This document shows, one piece after another, positions 9,801 through 18,444 of a stretch of 64,000 bases of DNA. The DNA lies in contig NZ_AP024651.1 in the NCBI RefSeq assembly GCF_019977295.1, positions 1,302,001 through 1,366,000 of the forward strand. The letters run 5' to 3'. Numbering within the stretch: the first letter of the stretch is position 1; every line of letters begins with the position of its first letter. Origin of the DNA: Arthrobacter sp. StoSoilB20. GTDB taxonomy: Bacteria; Actinomycetota; Actinomycetes; Actinomycetales; Micrococcaceae. The notes below the pieces were generated by a model. The model worked only from the letters and a program-made list of their open reading frames with translations, was not told the origin of the DNA and did no database searches. The position numbers and the translations under genes are program-made.

Positions 9801-10141
9801 TTGCGGATCCGGGCGGTTTCAAAATCCGCAAGGTCATCGTGCTCGTTTGGGGCTTCCAGCTCTCTCTGGAGCGAGTCGAGGATTTGCTGTGAGTCTGCCG
9901 GCGCAACCATTCCGACCAGAATCCGTGCAATTGGTTCAGCGGAACCGTCGAACAGCTCATTTGCAGCCGGCCGCGGGTGCGTGCCTGAAACTCCAAACTT
10001 AGTGTCTACGATATCGGCGAGGGAATCCCAGCCGCGGAGATCCATATAACCGGCCGCAATATCGATCCTGGAATGAGCTTCAAAGGTGGCGCGAAGGCCA
10101 GCTCCTAGATGCTGGGTGGTGTTGTCAAAAATCTTGGGCAT
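6806..10141 (-). CDS. PLD-nuclease/SNF2-type helicase fusion
   Basis: 1111 residues from an ATG at 10141 with a GGAAG ribosome site. The N-terminus carries a phospholipase-D-type site (HGKTYILHN and, about 20 residues on, YVGSSNLTKAGL, residues about 160-190), as in PLD-family DNases. A superfamily 2 helicase follows: Walker A-like LGDVVGLGKT near residue 300, the DESH box in VICDESHNLR, motif III LLTATPYN, and C-terminal motifs ATDVLSEGQNLQDA and IQRAGRVDRVGQ. This is an SNF2/HepA-like translocase with a fused nuclease, the domain set expected of a restriction motor subunit. The gene begins 8 bases after the HEPN gene and is coupled to the methyltransferase gene. DISARM and some BREX loci contain SNF2 helicases, but their marker genes are absent here. 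Confidence 0.85.
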   Translation of the reverse strand: MPKIFDNTTQHLGAGLRATFEAHSRIDIAAGYMDLRGWDSLADIVDTKFGVSGTHPRPAANELFDGSAEPIARILVGMVAPADSQQILDSLQRELEAPNEHDDLADFETARIRKARLVSHLREQLMRGLSSAEGQRTLQALKRQLQQGSVQVKVFTSRPLHGKTYILHNEAGHYAPTMAYVGSSNLTKAGLYSNLELNIDVMDQDASAKLAQWFETHWNDPFSLPVTAEIIALIEESWADEQQATPYEVFLKICFLMSQDVRDGFGYVLPASLKNLLLDYQDSAVRILARRIVRRGGTMLGDVVGLGKTLTAIATASMLQNAEDYTTLVLCPKNLEQMWTDHLDAYDVQGKVVAYSMAAKLLPDLKRHHLVICDESHNLRTGNTRQDYQAIKEYVRSNDSKVLLLTATPYNLAFEDVANQIGLYIDDDDDLGIQPNAALALDPGIADKVNGKTSTFGAFRLSEEAEDWKRLMSDHLVRRTRSFIKRTAKTTERVLQDGRVVQSEYLEFADGTHFFFPQRIAQPISHAFDQDDAARLMEDDETLDAIKSLKLPRYVLANYDAPTHRHTQEDLSILDDIKSGRGNVAGFVRTGLFKRLSSSGHSFILSLQRQRARNELFLFAIENRLPIPLGTIAEQNLGTPNDDDVEAASEYGSASARYENLRQHLPKSTKWINSTIFSDALAKDLEEDNHILNWLLDRFGTWDPAKDSKINTLVDLLQEQHPGEKVLVFTEYKDTAEYVAETLREAGIGNVGLATGDSGDPGSIARRFSPGSNKLPGHSTVADVADPIDVLIATDVLSEGQNLQDAHIVVNYDLPWAIIKLIQRAGRVDRVGQQSESVFVYLISHEKVEEQLSLRQRIKHRLESSAQAFGSDEQFFGTDKEVRVLDNFYQGSLSDEEAEEDAADAVSEAWLVWSAAAEKHPEITQRVMTMPDLIHSTRTQYTKEMVGGVACYVSTDSGIDAFALSSGGQDGLRVRERLLTPVEAFQVFRAELETPTAELRPDHFERVKDLVRGPLTSETVAAGNLKGVRKRVWERYANSLDLAKAQEALEALHARPLQQSAEQRLRSALRNRMSDDDVLALLNQLHGDERLVVPPSDTDPVRIICSLGVLD

Positions 10142-10149
10142 CTAGCTTC

Positions 10150-11271
10150 CTAAGCATCGGAGGGAAGAGTGAAGAGGGCGGTTCTAGGGTCTTGAGTGAA
10201 TATCCCCTCAAGGTTTGCGAGTTTAACGGCCTTGCCAAAGTGAGAGATAAAGGCTTTACTTGCTTTCTTTCGGCCAAAAATTTCGAGTGTAGTCCGACGC
10301 AATTCGATCTCACCGAGAGAACCGTTTTGAAGAATATCCGACGCGGCATTGGCAAGTTCCCGAGGACTGATCTCGAGGAAGTTCCGAGGCGTCCCCACAG
10401 AATTCGTGCGATAAATCATCCATTTGGACAACTCGATACCATCAGGCCACACAAATCCGTCCTTATCCGTGTAGCAGGTGGATGCCCTTAGCTGCGACAG
10501 AATTTTTCTTGCGCGGGCTTCGTGCACCTTGCTCAAACCATAGGTATAACCCACGAGCTTGGTGAGACGATCCCTGTGTATAGGCCCCTCTGAATCCACG
10601 ATTTCTTCAATCGTTGCCCGTACAGATTCCTTTGCAGACTTCTTCGGCAGGTTCTCCAGAGTGTCAACATCACCAGTGACAACGACATTCCAAGGTTCAT
10701 AAATAGTCTGCCGGGAGGCGAATCGTTCCTGGGGTTTCTTGAAACGTTCCGGAGGGACGAGAACGTCTGGGGTCGCAACCGCCGTGGAGTCGTTGTCAAC
10801 CTCATCGTCATCGGCATCGGACGTAGCTTCGGCCTCTACCAAGGTCTGGAGGAGCCGGGAACGTTCAAGCGCCGCGAGATTCGCCCGTTCCTGATCGCCC
10901 ACGCTGGTCAGAAGAATGTATGCGGTATCAACAGCGCGCATGGCTTCCAGCGCGGTGAATTCGTCGTTGTGAGCCCATCGGTTGCGAACCAACCGCAACT
11001 CGCCACCGTAGATGCTCATCTTTCGGTGTGGATCGTTGGCATCGAAAGGAAATCCGAGCGGTCCGAGTCGCTCTGTAATGACACGCAGCTGGCACTGGAC
11101 GTCAGTCCGCGAGTACGTCCGACCAGCACGACCCTTTATCCGGTCAAGCTCTTGCAGCACCATGGGCCATTCCAGGCCTCCAAGGTGTGGGTCCAAGACT
11201 TCTTGGATCACAGGATCCAAGCCTTGAGAAACCAGGCTCAGTGCAGTCTGAACGTTCGAGTTGTAGCTCAT
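10150..11271 (-). CDS. Swt1-type HEPN protein with DUF3320-like C-terminus
   Basis: 373 residues. The ATG at 11271 has a run of G six bases upstream; an ATG at 11283 is the alternative. Residues about 10-125 match the Swt1-type HEPN pattern (LVSQGLDPVIQEVLDPHLGG, then LVRNRWAHNDEF). The RNRWAH string supplies the R-x4-H motif of active HEPN ribonucleases. After an acidic linker (about 150-165), residues about 235-290 resemble DUF3320 (SEGPIHRDRLTKLVGYTYGL, then DGFVWPDG), a winged-helix-like domain also found on conflict-system helicases. It is the first gene of the operon with the PLD-SNF2 helicase and the methyltransferase. I infer either an RNase effector or a regulatory subunit. Confidence 0.75.
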   Translation of the reverse strand: MSYNSNVQTALSLVSQGLDPVIQEVLDPHLGGLEWPMVLQELDRIKGRAGRTYSRTDVQCQLRVITERLGPLGFPFDANDPHRKMSIYGGELRLVRNRWAHNDEFTALEAMRAVDTAYILLTSVGDQERANLAALERSRLLQTLVEAEATSDADDDEVDNDSTAVATPDVLVPPERFKKPQERFASRQTIYEPWNVVVTGDVDTLENLPKKSAKESVRATIEEIVDSEGPIHRDRLTKLVGYTYGLSKVHEARARKILSQLRASTCYTDKDGFVWPDGIELSKWMIYRTNSVGTPRNFLEISPRELANAASDILQNGSLGEIELRRTTLEIFGRKKASKAFISHFGKAVKLANLEGIFTQDPRTALFTLPSDA

Positions 11272-11910
11272 AGTAGCCCCCATCAATGTGTTGTACTTGA
11301 AAGCGTAGTAGGAGGCTCCGACATTTCCGCACTTCGGAGTACGCCGAGAGGTTCCGCGGATCCGACGATTCGCGCATGACGGCTATCGGTGCCGCGCCGG
11401 TTTGACCCGTTCCTTGCCTGCGGTCGGTGTGTCGCCGCCGTGGCTATGAAGGAAGCCAGACCGATCTAAGGACAATGTGCGCTGGCGCGTCGAAAGCCCG
11501 TGCGGTCTGTTTCCGTCGAGTGGATCGCGAAGGTGCTGACTGTTGCAGGAATCGCCTGGTGCCACGCGGTCGTAGTAGTCCGTTGCTGGTCATTGATCGC
11601 CATACGTTGCCAGATGGGAAAACAGTCGCGTAACGTCCGAGGAGAGACTTGCGCCTTGACAGTGATTGGTCGTGTTTGGCAGCTTTCCGAAGGCTGATGA
11701 ATGAGGCCGTGTCAGCGATGTCTATGCCGACGCGGAATGCGGTGCCAGGGCTAGGCGTCATTTAGACGGAGTACCCGTGTCGGGTGCTGATGGAAGTATC
11801 CACAGTGCTAGGTATGTAGATGGACATACGCGCCTCGTGACAGTCCATGGCTGCTTTGCAACCACAGGATATTTTGGTTGAACTGAATGAACACAGTACG
11901 GAGTTCGAAG
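11272..11910. other. Divergent intergenic region, no gene recognised
   Basis: About 640 bases separate the divergent HEPN operon and mcrB. Short open frames exist on both strands, but none has a convincing ribosome site, codon bias or recognisable motif. The stretch 11,400-11,760 could be the decayed remains of a mobile element or gene, but I could not match it to any transposase. Promoters for both flanking operons should lie here. Confidence 0.4.
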
Positions 11911-14892
11911 ATGTCTTTTATTGATGGTAGATCTCCGGGGCGGCTTGTGAGGCCGGCCATTGCCATGAACGATGCCCCCTGGGATCGGTTCATGGAGTTT
12001 GCGGCACTCTTCGCTAAGTCGGTCGACTTGGACGCTGATGAGTACGACTACAAAATGGCCCTAGCAGAACGCCTGAGAAAAGCCCGTGAGATCTACCTGA
12101 ACCGGGACACCGAATGGTTTGAGGTGCTGCGACGCGACATTTCGTCGTCGAATCTGGTGAACCAGTACTTCATGATGCGCCTGGTCGATTTGGGCCGGTC
12201 GAAGCCTGGAGAACTTCGCCAAGCTATTGATCTGCTTTGGGATGGAGAGCCAGAAGTTCGCTGCATCGACGATTTCGCCGCACTACTCCGCCCGCACAAT
12301 CCGGAGCAGTTCTCGGTTGGAGGCATCATTGGATTCGCTTCGATTCTTTTGCTTGCCAGAGACCCGTTCACCTTCCCTCCCTATCGTGCACGCGCGGTCA
12401 AGAAATTCCTCAAGCTGGTCGCCTGGGAAGACCGAGGTGCAAATGGCGATCCGGCACGTAGGTATGCTCTGCTCTTGGAGGCGCTCGATGAAATTATTCG
12501 ACTGGCTCCCGAACATGGCATTCCACTTCGCGACCGCTTGGACGCGCAGGGACTGATGTGGACTGTCATGAATGTGGACCCGACTGATGAATGGAGCCCT
12601 GAAGACCGTGCTGCATTCCGGGCATGGCGGGGTGACAAAGTGAATGCAGCACCTCTTGATACGTTGCAGGCCGAGACTCCGGCCCAGCTGATCATTAGAA
12701 GCGGTCTCCGTGGCGAGCCTTCGCCTACGGACGGCCGCACGTACACCTGGACGTCGGAAACGGCCAATGATCTTGCTAATCGGAGCAAGAACACCGACGT
12801 GGGCCCGGGCTCCTTCATGGCCAAGTTGGAGCGACAGCTGGCAGACGCCCCAAGGGAGACCGTCCTTCTCGCTGCGGAGCTGGTTTACCTACAGGTATTT
12901 CCGCTGGAGAACGTTACGCCGGCAACGAAGATCGCCCGGGTGGAGAAAGTCCTATCGTGGGTGCCCGAGCCCGAGGCCGATGCCGAGTTGCCGGAGGTGC
13001 TCCGCCAAGGGCTTCAAGCTAAAGGCTCCTTCAACGGTGGAGTAGGCTTCAATATTCAAGTCGCAGACCATGTTGGTTGGCTCAGCCGCTTTGTGGAGCA
13101 CGTTACGGAGCAGCCTGCGAGCGTAATCAACGTGGCTCTTGAGGACCCGTGGGCATTCATGGGACTGACGCAGGCGGTCACCAAGGACTGGCCAACAATC
13201 CGTTACTGCATCGACTTTCTGGCGTGGCCCGATCACCTGCAGCCTATAGTCAGCCGTGATCACCGGATCAAAATCCGCAACGCGTTCGCGGGAATTATCG
13301 GGGGGCCGAGCGGGGATTCCGATCTCGATATTGCCAAGGACCTGCTCAATATCCGTCGGGCTCAGCAGGGCGATTCGGACGACTACGTAGAGTGGTATGC
13401 CGAACCGTACCTTAGCGAGTGGCAGCCGTCGGATAATTCGGGGCGACGGGCTTGGCTGGTTCGCCAAAATCAGGGCGGCGTTGGGATGGCCGATTCCTGG
13501 CTCGGAAAGGACTTCGCCTCCCTCAGGGCGCAGCACCTCGGCTCACCGTCTCCTCGAAGCAATTTTGATGAGGTACAGGCCGCGGTAAATGCCGGATATC
13601 AGCACATCGACTATGCGGAACGTAAAGTCCGGGCCCAAGAGTTCTACCGATTCCTCAGCCAGATGAAGGTGGACGATTTCGTCCTGACAGCCTTCGAAAG
13701 CAACCTCTACTTGGGCGTTATCACCGGCGAAGCGGAGTACGTGGACGATGAGACATCCCGTTTGCGTAGGCAAGTCTCGTGGCGCCGCGAACCCATAGCT
13801 AATGATGATCTCCCGGCGCCGATGCCGCGGTTGTTGGAGGAACAGGGCTCCGTCGTTGACCTCACAGATGGGCTCTCGATTATCAAAGCATGGTTCGAGA
13901 CCGAAACCGGGGTGACAGTAACCGAACCGGGGCCGACCACGCCGCTACAACCCGCAGTCGTACCTCAACTGCGCGAAGCGACCGCCGACCTCGCAACTAA
14001 ACTGCATGTCGAGCGGGACGACATTAACGAAGTCATTCGGCTCCTACAAACACGTCAGCAGATTGTGTTCTACGGACCGCCGGGAACAGGCAAGACCTAC
14101 TTGGCGGGAAAGATCGCACGGTTCCTTGCGGGGGAGGAGCACGGAGATCACGTCAAGACGGTACAGTTCCATCCTTCGTACGCGTACGAAGACTTCTTTG
14201 AGGGCTATCGTCCCGCGAAGTCCGACGGCGGGGATGTTGGCTTCAGCCTGGAACCCGGACCTTTGCGGCGAATCGCCGCAGAGGCTTCGCTGGACGGGAA
14301 CCGTGACAAGCCGTATTTCCTGATCATCGATGAGATGAACCGCGGGAATCTGGCCAAGATCTTCGGTGAGCTGTATTTCCTGTTGGAGTACCGTGACCAA
14401 GGAATCAACCTGCAGTACAACCCGCACCAGACATTCGTGCTGCCACCGAATCTGTTCATCATCGGCACGATGAATACGGCCGACCGCTCAATTGCCATGG
14501 TGGACGCCGCGATTCGACGGCGCTTCGCGTTCGTGGAGCTTCATCCACAGGAAGGCTTGATCTCGGGCATGCTTGAGCGCTTTCTGGAGACGAGTGGGCA
14601 GCCGGCCCTACGCGCCAACCTCCTAAATGCACTGAATAGCGAACTAGGCGACACGAAGCGCGACTTGATGATAGGGCCTTCATACTTCATGAAGGAGCAT
14701 GCGGAAACTGATCAGGGCTTGGCCGAGATCTGGAGGTACGAGTTGTTGCCGTTGCTCGAGGAACACTATTTCGGACAATTGAGTCGGGAAAAGATCCGTG
14801 AGAAGTTCGGCCTCGCCGCCATTCGGCGCAAGGCGAGCAGTGTAGACGGCCTGGATGCCGATGTTTCGGACCCCGGCAACGCCCAAGCCTAA
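11911..14892 (+). CDS. mcrB: McrB-like GTPase of type IV restriction
   Basis: 993 residues. I prefer the ATG at 11911 because CGGAG lies 8 bases upstream; ATGs at 11887 and 11965 are alternatives. The AAA+ domain is at residues about 690-900: Walker A GPPGTGKT at 722-729, Walker B FLIIDEMNRGNLAKIFGE near 800, and the McrB signature MNTADRS near 852 followed by the arginine-rich AIRRRFAF. In McrBC the GTPase hexamer translocates on DNA carrying modified cytosines and activates McrC. The roughly 690-residue N-terminal part is unusually long and presumably holds the modified-DNA reader; I do not recognise its fold. The stop codon overlaps the mcrC start by one base (TAATG). Confidence 0.9.
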   Translation: MSFIDGRSPGRLVRPAIAMNDAPWDRFMEFAALFAKSVDLDADEYDYKMALAERLRKAREIYLNRDTEWFEVLRRDISSSNLVNQYFMMRLVDLGRSKPGELRQAIDLLWDGEPEVRCIDDFAALLRPHNPEQFSVGGIIGFASILLLARDPFTFPPYRARAVKKFLKLVAWEDRGANGDPARRYALLLEALDEIIRLAPEHGIPLRDRLDAQGLMWTVMNVDPTDEWSPEDRAAFRAWRGDKVNAAPLDTLQAETPAQLIIRSGLRGEPSPTDGRTYTWTSETANDLANRSKNTDVGPGSFMAKLERQLADAPRETVLLAAELVYLQVFPLENVTPATKIARVEKVLSWVPEPEADAELPEVLRQGLQAKGSFNGGVGFNIQVADHVGWLSRFVEHVTEQPASVINVALEDPWAFMGLTQAVTKDWPTIRYCIDFLAWPDHLQPIVSRDHRIKIRNAFAGIIGGPSGDSDLDIAKDLLNIRRAQQGDSDDYVEWYAEPYLSEWQPSDNSGRRAWLVRQNQGGVGMADSWLGKDFASLRAQHLGSPSPRSNFDEVQAAVNAGYQHIDYAERKVRAQEFYRFLSQMKVDDFVLTAFESNLYLGVITGEAEYVDDETSRLRRQVSWRREPIANDDLPAPMPRLLEEQGSVVDLTDGLSIIKAWFETETGVTVTEPGPTTPLQPAVVPQLREATADLATKLHVERDDINEVIRLLQTRQQIVFYGPPGTGKTYLAGKIARFLAGEEHGDHVKTVQFHPSYAYEDFFEGYRPAKSDGGDVGFSLEPGPLRRIAAEASLDGNRDKPYFLIIDEMNRGNLAKIFGELYFLLEYRDQGINLQYNPHQTFVLPPNLFIIGTMNTADRSIAMVDAAIRRRFAFVELHPQEGLISGMLERFLETSGQPALRANLLNALNSELGDTKRDLMIGPSYFMKEHAETDQGLAEIWRYELLPLLEEHYFGQLSREKIREKFGLAAIRRKASSVDGLDADVSDPGNAQA

Positions 14893-16118
14893 TGCAGACG
14901 CAGATCATCCTCGACGAGCTTCAGGGCTACCCGGAGCCCGTCGTGCTGGAACGCGATGTAGCGGCCACCCTGCGGGATACGGGTTTGGTTACCGTTGTCC
15001 CGGCCCATAACGGTGCTTGGACAATTCTGCCTTCTGGCAAGGTTGGAGCCGTCCAGATCGATGACCTTCTGGTCAGGGTGAACCCTAAGGAAAAGGTAGG
15101 TCTCAGCAGGCTGCTCTTTTTGCTGGGCTACGCCGCCGGCCCTGGGTTTAGGCCAGACAACGTGGCTGCGGAAGAGGATAAGGATCTCTTTGCTGCGCTG
15201 GGTGAATCGCTTGCAAGGCACGGTGAACGGGCACTCGAACGGGGCCCTCTCAACGGCTACGTGCACATGGAAGAATCACTGCGAACAGTCAGAGGGCGCA
15301 TTCGCGTCGGCGATCAGATGACCCGCCGGCCTGGGATGCTCTTGCCACTAGAAGTGTCCTATGACGACTACACCTCGGACGTAGTGGAAAACCAGATTCT
15401 TCGTGCGGCCATTCGGATGATGCTCCATGTTCCCCGTTTGACTGAATCACTTGTTGCGCGACTTGCGCACTTGGATTCAAAACTCGACGGCGTTTCGGCT
15501 TTGAACCATGGAGCTCCGCTGCCGTCTTGGAGCGAATCTCGTATCAACGGGCATTACGTGCCGGCATTGAGGTTGTCCGAGATCATCCTTCGGAACATGT
15601 CCGCCGAAGCTGGAATGGGTCACCGTGCAGTCGCGTCTTTTGTGGTGAACATGGCCACCGTGTTTGAGGACTTTGCTGCGACCGCGCTAAAGGAGGCGCT
15701 GGAGCCATACCCAGGGCTGACCGAATGGCAATACGAAGTCTTCATGGATGAAGCAGAGCCCGGGTACCCGAGCAGCGACAGAGTACGGATGTATGTGGAC
15801 GTGGTGCACTCCGTTCGTGGACGGCCGGCGATGATCTTCGATGCCAAGTACAAGGCCGCATCTGCCGGTGGAGCTTATCCCAATGCGGACCATTACCAAA
15901 TGCTGGCTTACTGCACCGCGCTTGGGGTACCGCGTGCTTGGCTCGTTTACGCAGGTGCGGGAAACCCCCGTTCCCGCAGAGTACTGAACACAGGAGTATC
16001 CGTGGTGGAGTTTCCGCTGGATCTTTCGCGGGAGCCGGAGGCCTTGCTGGCACGGGTTCGCGAATTAGCAAGTCGCGCATATAGCGAATTCGACGTCCAT
16101 CTGGCAGCGGTCTCCTAA
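14892..16118 (+). CDS. mcrC: McrC-like nuclease subunit
   Basis: 408 residues, start fixed by the one-base TAATG overlap with mcrB. The N-terminal half is a beta-rich scaffold as in McrC (LLVRVNPKEKVGLSRLLFLL). The PD-(D/E)xK nuclease lies at about residues 295-345: the acidic residue in RVRMYVDVV, then IFDAKYKA with the D-x-K pair, then ADHYQMLAYCTALG as the usual following helix. The region EVSYDDYTSDVVENQILRAA near residue 155 is the typical family signature. Active-site residues appear intact, so this should be a working GTP-dependent modified-DNA restriction enzyme together with McrB. Confidence 0.9.
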   Translation: MQTQIILDELQGYPEPVVLERDVAATLRDTGLVTVVPAHNGAWTILPSGKVGAVQIDDLLVRVNPKEKVGLSRLLFLLGYAAGPGFRPDNVAAEEDKDLFAALGESLARHGERALERGPLNGYVHMEESLRTVRGRIRVGDQMTRRPGMLLPLEVSYDDYTSDVVENQILRAAIRMMLHVPRLTESLVARLAHLDSKLDGVSALNHGAPLPSWSESRINGHYVPALRLSEIILRNMSAEAGMGHRAVASFVVNMATVFEDFAATALKEALEPYPGLTEWQYEVFMDEAEPGYPSSDRVRMYVDVVHSVRGRPAMIFDAKYKAASAGGAYPNADHYQMLAYCTALGVPRAWLVYAGAGNPRSRRVLNTGVSVVEFPLDLSREPEALLARVRELASRAYSEFDVHLAAVS

Positions 16119-16388
16119 AAGTCTTTGGCCGAGAAATTACCAAGCTTGCCCAGGTTGGCGTAGATGACGTCGCCCCAATCGAAAGACGGTGGCACAACCG
16201 CGCGCTGGTAAGCGTGTCATCCTGATGGGTCAAACGGGGGGTCTTGCTCCTCGGTGCCACGAGGAAAGCTTTAGGCTTACGGCGTTATTTTGTAAAACCG
16301 CTTTGACTTATGCCGGTGAGACGCACCAAGGTTTCGTTTCTTCGGGAAGACACCTTTTTCATGACTATGCTTGCCCAAAGGCCAGGTC

Positions 16389-18230
16389 ATGCCGTTAAGG
16401 ATTTCCAGGGTGGATGCGAAGGGATTTTTCTTGTCTAATGAACCAATCTTGCTGTTCTTGCACGGAGTGGGAACTGGGGACCCAGAGGACCGCTGGATGG
16501 TTGCGCTGACGCAGTCTTTGGCACGGCTCGGTTACCCCGAGCTGGAGTCATTTCGGGTTATAGCCCCAAAATATGCACATTTGCTAAAAGGCACCGACCA
16601 GCCGTGCCAGTTGCCGGGCTTGACTGTAAAGCAGCCTCTCCGGGAAGCAGCTAGAAAGAATCGACGCGACTTCGAGCGTCGCATCGGAGCCCTGGAGTAC
16701 AGGCTCGGGCGTCACGATAGAGGGAACGGCTACGTCGGCAGTGACGTTTTGGTCGATGCTGCAGTTGCGTCGCCATTGCTCAAACAAGCACGCAACTACC
16801 TAACTAATCCGAAAATTCGGGCACAGGTACTGGAACGCATTCTGAGTAAACTTCCTGAGTCAGGAAGGCTCGTGATCGTTGGTCACAGTCTGGGATCAGT
16901 CATCGCAGCCGACATCCTCCGGCGTCTGCCCGTTGGTATTGAGGTCGCGGGTATGGTCACCATGGGTAGCCCGTTGGCGAGTGGGGCATTCGACGTCGAC
17001 AAACTTCGTGACACGTTGAGCGAGCCGCCGACCAATTTGGCATGGTGGGTGAACTTCTGGAATGCTGCCGACCCCGTAGCTGCCCACCGTGGAGTGTCAT
17101 CCGTCTTCCCTTGGTTAATTGATTTTCGTATTCACACGAATAAAGTGTTAATTGCCGCGCACGCTGCCGTCGGTTACCTCGCGAATGACGCGGTAGTGGA
17201 TGCCATCGGCTTTGCACTTTTTGGGTCTAAGTCCACTGAAGTTGCACAAGCCGACAACGGGCTTGACATTCCCTTGGACGCCACTGAGCACTTCGCACTT
17301 CTGGCCCTACGGTATGCCTATCTCCTGAAGGCGCGTTTGGAAGGCGAAGGGAATGATCGTTTCGCGGGAGCGCTTCGTCAAGTGCAAGCGTCGGTCGTCG
17401 AAGACATCAAGAAACGAAACTCGCGCGAAGGCCGGGGGATACCATCTGAAATTGCGAGGCTGGCATTCGACGTTTCCGATTTGGGTGCGGTGGTACCTGA
17501 GCCGCTTCCAAGCAGTCATGTTCCCAAAGGCGAAGCTGCTGTCCTTCTGACAGTGCTGGCAGCAGAGAACGTCATACGTCCATTCGAGATCACTTTTTCC
17601 AGAAGACTGTGGCAGGAAGCCATGGAAGACCTCTCCGCCGAAATGGGGCTGGGAAGCCAGTACGGGGCCGACGTGTTCGTGGCGGCCAAGCTTGCGCAAG
17701 AAGCACTCAGCGGTAGTCGCGGAGTCAACTGGATCAAGTGGGGTGCCTTTGGTGCGGGCGCGGCAGCAATCGTCGTCGCGACCGGTGGATTGGCGCTCGC
17801 TGCTGGACCAGGCCTTGCAGGAGCCGCAGTGATCACGAGCGCCTTAGCCAGTTTCGGTCCCGGCGGAATGATTGGTGGCCTGCTAACTGCGGGCACACTC
17901 GTTACGGCAGGTGGTGGCGGCATTGCATACGGATTGGCCAGTCCTGGAACCACGGCGGAAACTCTTGTTGGCGTTATTGAGCGCCGGCTCGCTGCAGCAA
18001 TTCTGCGCCAGCGGCAGCATCTAGATCCTGACGGAGGCTTCTGGGCGGTCCTCGTGGAAACCGAAATAGAGGTGCGGCGTGAACACGAGCGGCTTGATGA
18101 GTTCTCTGATGCGTCGGCGCCTGCGCTCAAGGAGCTGAAACGGAAGATTGACGCCATCGAGCGGACGCTGAAATACCTTACTAACCACGGGTTGGAGCCT
18201 CGTGCTGACGCTTCAGAAGAAGGTGGCTAG
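16389..18230 (+). CDS. Lipase-like alpha/beta hydrolase with glycine-rich membrane segment
   Basis: 613 residues from the ATG at 16389, which has AAGG seven bases upstream; an in-frame TTG at 16371 is less likely. The nucleophile elbow is GHSLG at 165-169 (Ser167), after the oxyanion loop LLFLHGVGTGDPEDRW near residue 20. FWNAADPVA and AAHAAVGYLANDAV are good candidates for the catalytic Asp and His. Residues about 449-520 are strongly hydrophobic and rich in Gly and Ala (GAFGAGAAAIVVATGGLALA and onward), resembling a membrane hairpin or glycine zipper. The C-terminal 70 residues are charged helices. It starts 270 bases after mcrC in the same direction. A lipase-type membrane-damaging effector is an attractive inference, but a stand-alone lipase is equally possible. 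Confidence 0.7.
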   Translation: MPLRISRVDAKGFFLSNEPILLFLHGVGTGDPEDRWMVALTQSLARLGYPELESFRVIAPKYAHLLKGTDQPCQLPGLTVKQPLREAARKNRRDFERRIGALEYRLGRHDRGNGYVGSDVLVDAAVASPLLKQARNYLTNPKIRAQVLERILSKLPESGRLVIVGHSLGSVIAADILRRLPVGIEVAGMVTMGSPLASGAFDVDKLRDTLSEPPTNLAWWVNFWNAADPVAAHRGVSSVFPWLIDFRIHTNKVLIAAHAAVGYLANDAVVDAIGFALFGSKSTEVAQADNGLDIPLDATEHFALLALRYAYLLKARLEGEGNDRFAGALRQVQASVVEDIKKRNSREGRGIPSEIARLAFDVSDLGAVVPEPLPSSHVPKGEAAVLLTVLAAENVIRPFEITFSRRLWQEAMEDLSAEMGLGSQYGADVFVAAKLAQEALSGSRGVNWIKWGAFGAGAAAIVVATGGLALAAGPGLAGAAVITSALASFGPGGMIGGLLTAGTLVTAGGGGIAYGLASPGTTAETLVGVIERRLAAAILRQRQHLDPDGGFWAVLVETEIEVRREHERLDEFSDASAPALKELKRKIDAIERTLKYLTNHGLEPRADASEEGG

Positions 18231-18444
18231 CCACGAATCGCACGAGTCAGCTACGGAGCTTTAGAGGTGCAGGGGCCGAGTTGGGGAACAAAAGAAGGGC
18301 TGCCGCTCGATGGGAAGAATTGATGCCGTAAAGCAATAGCAGCCGCGACGGGCAGATCAGTACCAAGATGGGTGAGGCATCCATCGGACATAACAATACT
18401 GTTCGTAACTTACTCAAGTGTAGGAAAACGGGGAAACTGAACAA

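Noticed and set aside
11444..11761. 105-codon minus-strand frame in the HEPN-mcrB gap
   Set aside because: No ribosome site, no motif and no match to a transposase that I can recall.
4026..18230. DISARM or BREX label for the defence cluster
   Set aside because: No drmA, drmB, pglZ, brxC or brxL-like gene is visible; only an SNF2 helicase and a methyltransferase are shared.
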